A DNA stretch of 64,000 bases from Variovorax sp. CF079 (GTDB lineage: Bacteria > Pseudomonadota > Gammaproteobacteria > Burkholderiales > Burkholderiaceae_C): the NCBI RefSeq assembly GCF_900101545.1, contig NZ_FMZU01000019.1:62001-126000 (forward strand), written 5' to 3'. How positions within the stretch are numbered: the first letter of the stretch is position 1; each line of letters begins with the position of its first letter. Positions 60,415 to 64,000 of this stretch are shown here, piece after piece. Under the pieces are notes generated by a model. It did not search any database. It had not been told where the DNA came from and saw only the letters and a list, made by a program, of their open reading frames with translations. Made by a program: the position numbers and the translations under genes.

Positions 60415-60774
60415 ATGCGCCGCATCCTCTACATCGTGTTGATGCTCCTGCTACCGCTCCAGTGGTCCTGGGCCTCGGCGGCAAGCGTCTGCGCGCATGA
60501 AGACCAGGGTCAGGCCACCCACTTCGGCCATCACGAGCACGCGCATCAGGGCGCGGCACATGCCGATGAGCAAAAGGGCGACAGCCAGGCGGGCTCGCTC
60601 GCGGACCACCCCGATTGCGGCGTCTGCCACGGGTTGAGCTCGGCCGTGATTCCCGCTTCGGACAACGGCACCAGGCCTCCCGCTTACCGCATCTTCTACG
60701 TGCCATACGCGTCAGCAGTGCCTGACCGCTTCGTCGAAACGCTCCTCAGACCGCCATTGACGCTCGTCAGCTGA
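60415..60774 (+). CDS. czcI: CzcI-like periplasmic metal-efflux accessory protein
   Basis: This 119-residue protein has a signal peptide (MRRILYIVLMLLLPLQWSWASA) and a histidine-rich central part (HFGHHEHAHQGAAHADE) followed by HPDCGVCHG. It resembles CzcI, which precedes czcCBA in Cupriavidus and influences efflux gene expression. The His/Cys residues probably bind Zn, Co or Cd. ATG 60415 is chosen because it begins the signal peptide. The 217-bp upstream gap is the likely operon promoter region; I see no confident promoter boxes in it. Confidence 0.85.
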   Translation: MRRILYIVLMLLLPLQWSWASAASVCAHEDQGQATHFGHHEHAHQGAAHADEQKGDSQAGSLADHPDCGVCHGLSSAVIPASDNGTRPPAYRIFYVPYASAVPDRFVETLLRPPLTLVS

Positions 60775-60880
60775 CAGGCTGACGAGGCGGTGTTTTCTTC
60801 GGCGCCCTCCGGGTGCGCCGCCCCTCGTCGGGTTCATGAACCAGCGGGCACACGCGCCCGCCATCGCGACGAGATTTCAC

Positions 60881-62122
60881 ATGAGAAGAAGACGCTGGGA
60901 TATTCCCGGTGCGCTGGCAGCTGCCTTTCTGGCCTGCGGATTGCCCGCGCAAGCGCAACTGCCGCCGACGGGTGGCGACACCATCAAGCAAGGCTTTGAA
61001 GCCGCATGGGCGCGTCAGCCCGAACAGCGCGCCGCAGCGTTGCGCCGCGACGCTGCAGTCGCCGGCGAGCGTGCGGCGCAGCGCTGGAGCCCAGAGCCGC
61101 CTGCCTTGGACTTGACCGCCAAGAGCGACCGGACAACAAACAACAGCGGTGCTCGCGAGTACGAAGCCACTGTCGCTGTGCCGCTATGGCTGCCACGCGA
61201 ACGCTCGCACTCGCTGGCAGCCGCCTCGGCCGAATCCGACGCAGTGGAGGCGCGGCTGCTCGCAACGCGGTGGCGACTGGCCGCCGAGGTCCGCGAAGCC
61301 CACTGGGCCCATCAGCGCGCTCGCCTCGAGCGTTCGCTGGCGCAGCAGCGCCTGGAGAATGCGCAGCAGCTTGCCGCGGACGTCGCTCGGCGCGTCAAGG
61401 CGGGCGACCTGGCGCGCTCCGATGGCCACCAAGCGGAGGGCGCGGTGGCTGCGGCCGACAGCGCGGTCGCCGAAGCGACCGTCGCGTTGTCGCAGGCGGC
61501 CCAACGCTGGATCTCCCTGACCGGCAAGGCAGCGCCTGCCAGGGATGAGGTCATATCTGAAGTAGCCCCGCCGGCGGCAATGCCCGATGCCACGCATCCA
61601 ACCCTGCGGGAACTGGCGGCACGGGCCGACGTCGCACGGCGACAGGCTGAACTCGCCGGCGCACAGACACGCGCCAATCCCGAGTTGAGGCTCGGCGTCT
61701 CCAGGGAACGCGCAGAGCTCGGAGAGCGATACGCCCAAGCGCTCGTCGTCGGTGTGCGCATTCCGCTCGGTTCTCACAGCCGCAGCGAATCGAAGATCGC
61801 GACCGCCGGTGCCGAACAGCTCGAAGCCGAGACCCAGCTTTCATTGGAGCAGGCGCGTATCGAGGCGGAGGTCCAAGCCGCAAGAGAGCGCGTCGCTGCG
61901 CTCACGACAGCGGTCGCGGCGGCGGAGCGTCGCAGTCGGCTTGCCGGCGAATCACGCGCCTTCTTTGCGAAGTCCTTCCGCCTCGGCGAAACGGACCTGC
62001 CAACCCGCCTGCGTGTCGAACAGGAGGCCACCGACGCCGAACGCCAGGCGACTCGCAGCCGCATCGAACTCGCAGCAGCCATCTCGCAATGGCGCCAATC
62101 GCTCGGCCTGTTGCCCGAGTAA
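60881..62122 (+). CDS. czcC: Outer-membrane efflux protein CzcC (TolC family)
   Basis: This protein of about 413 residues has a signal peptide (MRRRRWDIPGALAAAFLACGLPAQA) and two TolC-type repeats rich in long amphipathic helices (Ala/Glu/Arg, about 60-210 and 230-410). It would form the outer-membrane duct of a CzcCBA heavy-metal efflux complex. ATG 60881 is preferred, since it directly begins the signal peptide; an in-frame ATG at 60836 would add 15 residues. The next gene starts 3 bp after the stop. Confidence 0.87.
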   Translation: MRRRRWDIPGALAAAFLACGLPAQAQLPPTGGDTIKQGFEAAWARQPEQRAAALRRDAAVAGERAAQRWSPEPPALDLTAKSDRTTNNSGAREYEATVAVPLWLPRERSHSLAAASAESDAVEARLLATRWRLAAEVREAHWAHQRARLERSLAQQRLENAQQLAADVARRVKAGDLARSDGHQAEGAVAAADSAVAEATVALSQAAQRWISLTGKAAPARDEVISEVAPPAAMPDATHPTLRELAARADVARRQAELAGAQTRANPELRLGVSRERAELGERYAQALVVGVRIPLGSHSRSESKIATAGAEQLEAETQLSLEQARIEAEVQAARERVAALTTAVAAAERRSRLAGESRAFFAKSFRLGETDLPTRLRVEQEATDAERQATRSRIELAAAISQWRQSLGLLPE

Positions 62123-62125
62123 GTC

Positions 62126-62695
62126 ATGAAAGAACAAGCAATGAATCCAAGAAACATGCTGGCGGGCCTGGGCCTTGTGGCCGCCGTGTGCGCCATGCCG
62201 GCCCCGGCAGCCGACGAACACGGTCACGACCATGGCGCGCCAGCCGCACCCAGCGGCCCGGCCTTGCCGCGCTTTTCGGCCGTCTCCGAAGTCTTCGAAC
62301 TGGTGGGCGTGGTCAACGGCAAGCAGCTGACCGTCTACCTCGACAGCTTCGAGAACAACGCTCCCGTGAAAGATGCGAAGGTCGAGCTCGAAATCGGTGG
62401 CGCCAAGGTCGCGCTCCAACAGCACGCCGAAGGCCAGTACGAGGGCGCTCTTGCGCAAGAACTCAAGCCTGGCGTCATCGCGGTCACCGCCTCCATCGTG
62501 GCCGGCAAGGACGCCGACCTTCTGGCGGGAGAGCTGGACTTGCACGAGGAGGCTGCCGCTCACGACGCGCGCAAGCGCGGCTGGCCACAGTACGCGGCGT
62601 GGGCCACCGGCGCCGTTCTGGTACTCGCAGCGCTTGCCTGGCTCAGGCGACGCGCCGCCGGCGCTCAACGTGCGCGCGTGGGAGGTGAAGCGTGA
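62126..62695 (+). CDS. Membrane-anchored periplasmic protein, CzcB N-terminal domain-like
   Basis: This 189-residue protein has a signal peptide (about 1-29), a short His-rich segment (DEHGHDHG) and a beta-rich domain (VGVVNGKQLTVYLDSFENNAPV, VELEIGGAKVALQ). A C-terminal helix (about 155-175) is followed by RRR. The domain looks like the extra N-terminal portion of long CzcB proteins, here encoded as its own gene. It lies between czcC (3-bp gap) and czcB (GTGA overlap). A metal-handling role next to the pump is inferred. Confidence 0.75.
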   Translation: MKEQAMNPRNMLAGLGLVAAVCAMPAPAADEHGHDHGAPAAPSGPALPRFSAVSEVFELVGVVNGKQLTVYLDSFENNAPVKDAKVELEIGGAKVALQQHAEGQYEGALAQELKPGVIAVTASIVAGKDADLLAGELDLHEEAAAHDARKRGWPQYAAWATGAVLVLAALAWLRRRAAGAQRARVGGEA

Positions 62696-63795
62696 TTGCA
62701 AAGTTCATATTCGCTGCCCTTGTCGGCTGCGCCGCGTCCGCCTGGTCTGCAGACGAACATGGCCACAACCACGCTGAGTCCTCTCCGGCGGCAAGCTCGA
62801 ACGGCCCCAGCCGGCAACCCGACGGCAGCGTCTTCCTTCCGAAGCCGGCGCAGCGGCAGCTCTCCGTGCGAACCGCAGTGGCCAATACCGAGGAACTGGC
62901 GCGCACCGTGGAACTGGCTGGCAAGGTCACGATGGACCCGAACGCCGGGGGCAAGGTGCAAGCAACGACGGCCGGCCGCGTCGAGCCGGGTCCGCAAGGC
63001 TTGCCCACGGTCGGTCAGCCGGTTCGCAAAGGCGAGGTTCTGTCATACGTGGTTCCGTCCACGGCCCCGCTGGAGCGCTCGGTCCAATCCGCTCAACTGG
63101 CGGAACTGCGGTCCTCTCGGGCACTTGCTGAAAAGCGCCTGGCCAGGCTCAAGGAGCTGTCGGACACAGTCCCACGAAAGGAAATCGAAGCAGCCGAGGC
63201 AGAACTCGCCAGCCTGGGTGCGCGAGCCAGCGCCGTGAGTGCTGGCCTTACCGGACGGGAAGCACTGGTTGCACCAGTGGCCGGCGTCATTGCCTCGTCC
63301 CACGTGGTCGCAGGCCAGGTGGTCGATGCGAGAGAGCTCATCTATGACATCGTCGACCCCGGTCGGCTGAGCATCGAGGCGCTCTCCTTCGACGCCGAGC
63401 TCGGGGCGAATGTCGGAGGTGCAACGCTCGCCATCGGCAACGAGCGCGTACCGCTTCAGTTCCTCGGCGCCGCTCGCACGCTGCGCGAACAGGCGCTGCC
63501 GCTGAGTTTCACGGCCCGCGGCGCGGCGCTGGCCAAGTTGGCGGTCGGGCAACCCGTCAAGGTCTATGTGCAGACGCGGTCGAAGGTGGAAGGCATTGCC
63601 GTTCCGGCGGCCTCGCTGTTGAAGAACCCGTCGAACCAGACCATCGTGTGGGTCAAGACCGCGCCGGAGAAGTTCGAGCCGCGCGTCGTGAGCGCCCTGC
63701 CGCTCGACGGCGTGTCGGTAGCGGTCACTTCAGGCCTGAAGGCGGGCGACCGTGTGGCGACGCAAGGCGCAAGCCTCATCAACCAAGTCCGCTGA
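62692..63795 (+). CDS. czcB: RND efflux periplasmic adaptor CzcB
   Basis: This 367-residue membrane-fusion protein starts with GTG, overlapping the previous stop. It has a signal peptide (about 1-19), a His-containing DEHGHNHAE segment, barrel-sandwich halves (GRVEPGPQGLPTVGQPVRKGEVL; LVAPVAGVIASSHVVAGQVVD), an alpha-hairpin (about 120-190) and a C-terminal membrane-proximal domain. It would link CzcA to CzcC. At this length it lacks the N-terminal extension of the roughly 500-residue Cupriavidus CzcB. Confidence 0.9.
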   Translation: MIAKFIFAALVGCAASAWSADEHGHNHAESSPAASSNGPSRQPDGSVFLPKPAQRQLSVRTAVANTEELARTVELAGKVTMDPNAGGKVQATTAGRVEPGPQGLPTVGQPVRKGEVLSYVVPSTAPLERSVQSAQLAELRSSRALAEKRLARLKELSDTVPRKEIEAAEAELASLGARASAVSAGLTGREALVAPVAGVIASSHVVAGQVVDARELIYDIVDPGRLSIEALSFDAELGANVGGATLAIGNERVPLQFLGAARTLREQALPLSFTARGAALAKLAVGQPVKVYVQTRSKVEGIAVPAASLLKNPSNQTIVWVKTAPEKFEPRVVSALPLDGVSVAVTSGLKAGDRVATQGASLINQVR

Positions 63796-63807
63796 CGGGA
63801 GCCGCGC

Positions 63808-64000
63808 ATGTTCAAGTGGCTACTGAGTAACAGCCTGTCCAATCGGCTGCTGGTGCTGATCACGAGCGTCGTGTTGATGGCCTATGGTGCGTGGACCCTG
63901 TCGCGCACACCGGTGGATGTGTTTCCCGACCTCAACAAACCGACGGTCACCATCATGACCGAGGCGGGCGGCATGGCCGCCGAGGAGGTGGAACAGCTCA
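63808..64000 (+). CDS. czcA: RND heavy-metal efflux pump CzcA, 5' end only
   Basis: The gene starts at ATG 63808 (GGGAG upstream) and runs off the window. The visible 64 residues show the first transmembrane helix (NRLLVLITSVVLMAYGAWTL) and TPVDVFPDLNKPTVTIMTEAGGMAAEEVEQ, typical of HME-RND proton-driven metal pumps. It forms the last visible gene of the czcICBA operon. Confidence 0.93.
   Translation, partial: MFKWLLSNSLSNRLLVLITSVVLMAYGAWTLSRTPVDVFPDLNKPTVTIMTEAGGMAAEEVEQL

Overview
The window is GC-rich, densely coded DNA. It has short or overlapping gene junctions and frequent GTG and TTG starts. Its gene families (a gspN-D-E type II secretion cluster, a cphA'/cphA cyanophycin pair, an oxidative L-arabinose pathway, a glgE/treS-mak/treYZ cluster and ars and czc genes) point to a betaproteobacterium of the Burkholderiales, most likely Comamonadaceae and Variovorax-like. 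This placement rests on gene content and protein resemblance by eye; no database search was possible.

Layout. (1) 1-6.8 kb: end of a type II secretion operon (gspN 3' end, gspD, gspE, gspF), interrupted by an opposite-strand secreted protein and followed by a 5'-nucleotidase. (2) 6.9-9.3 kb: a YddA/SbmA-like ABC protein convergent with queC. (3) 9.5-17.3 kb: a cyanophycin locus in which cphA' and cphA are divergent from an ABC exporter plus a DUF1854 protein. (4) 17.4-19.8 kb: a repeat-tailed secreted protein, a small unknown protein and a CYTH-CHAD protein. (5) 19.8-35.5 kb: an L-arabinose oxidation locus. Ten genes on the minus strand encode an aldehyde dehydrogenase, two interleaved sugar ABC importers, an IlvD/Edd dehydratase and an L-KDA dehydratase. 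Next to them lie a divergent LysR regulator, an SDR dehydrogenase and an SMP-30 lactonase. (6) 35.5-37.8 kb: an AraC-type regulator, an NmrA-type oxidoreductase and a small protein. (7) 38-55.1 kb: an alpha-glucan/trehalose operon glgB-glgE-treS::mak-channel-glgX-treZ-malQ::treY. (8) 55.1-58.8 kb: an arsenic locus with MFS transporter, aquaporin, two different arsenate reductases, ArsI-type lyase and ArsR. (9) 58.9-60.2 kb: a metallophosphoesterase and a PPC-domain protein. (10) 60.4-64 kb: a czc-type metal efflux operon running off the end.

How the genes work together. The sugar locus encodes uptake of pyranose and probably furanose sugars, then dehydrogenation, lactone opening, two dehydrations and a final aldehyde oxidation to 2-oxoglutarate. 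Two promoters in it share AT-rich ATCAAT-type dyads that could bind the LysR protein. The glucan operon encodes two opposed trehalose routes: TreY/TreZ makes trehalose from glucan, and TreS/Mak/GlgE/GlgB rebuilds glucan from trehalose. A small-conductance-type channel gene sits between them, which suggests control of osmolyte level. The cyanophycin locus pairs a complete synthetase with a partner whose Mur-ligase P-loop is degenerate, and faces a dedicated ABC exporter with an N-terminal PH-like domain.

No tRNA, rRNA, CRISPR array, insertion sequence or phage gene was seen. No stretch over 300 bp lacks a gene; the longest gaps are 9313-9543 and 60198-60414.
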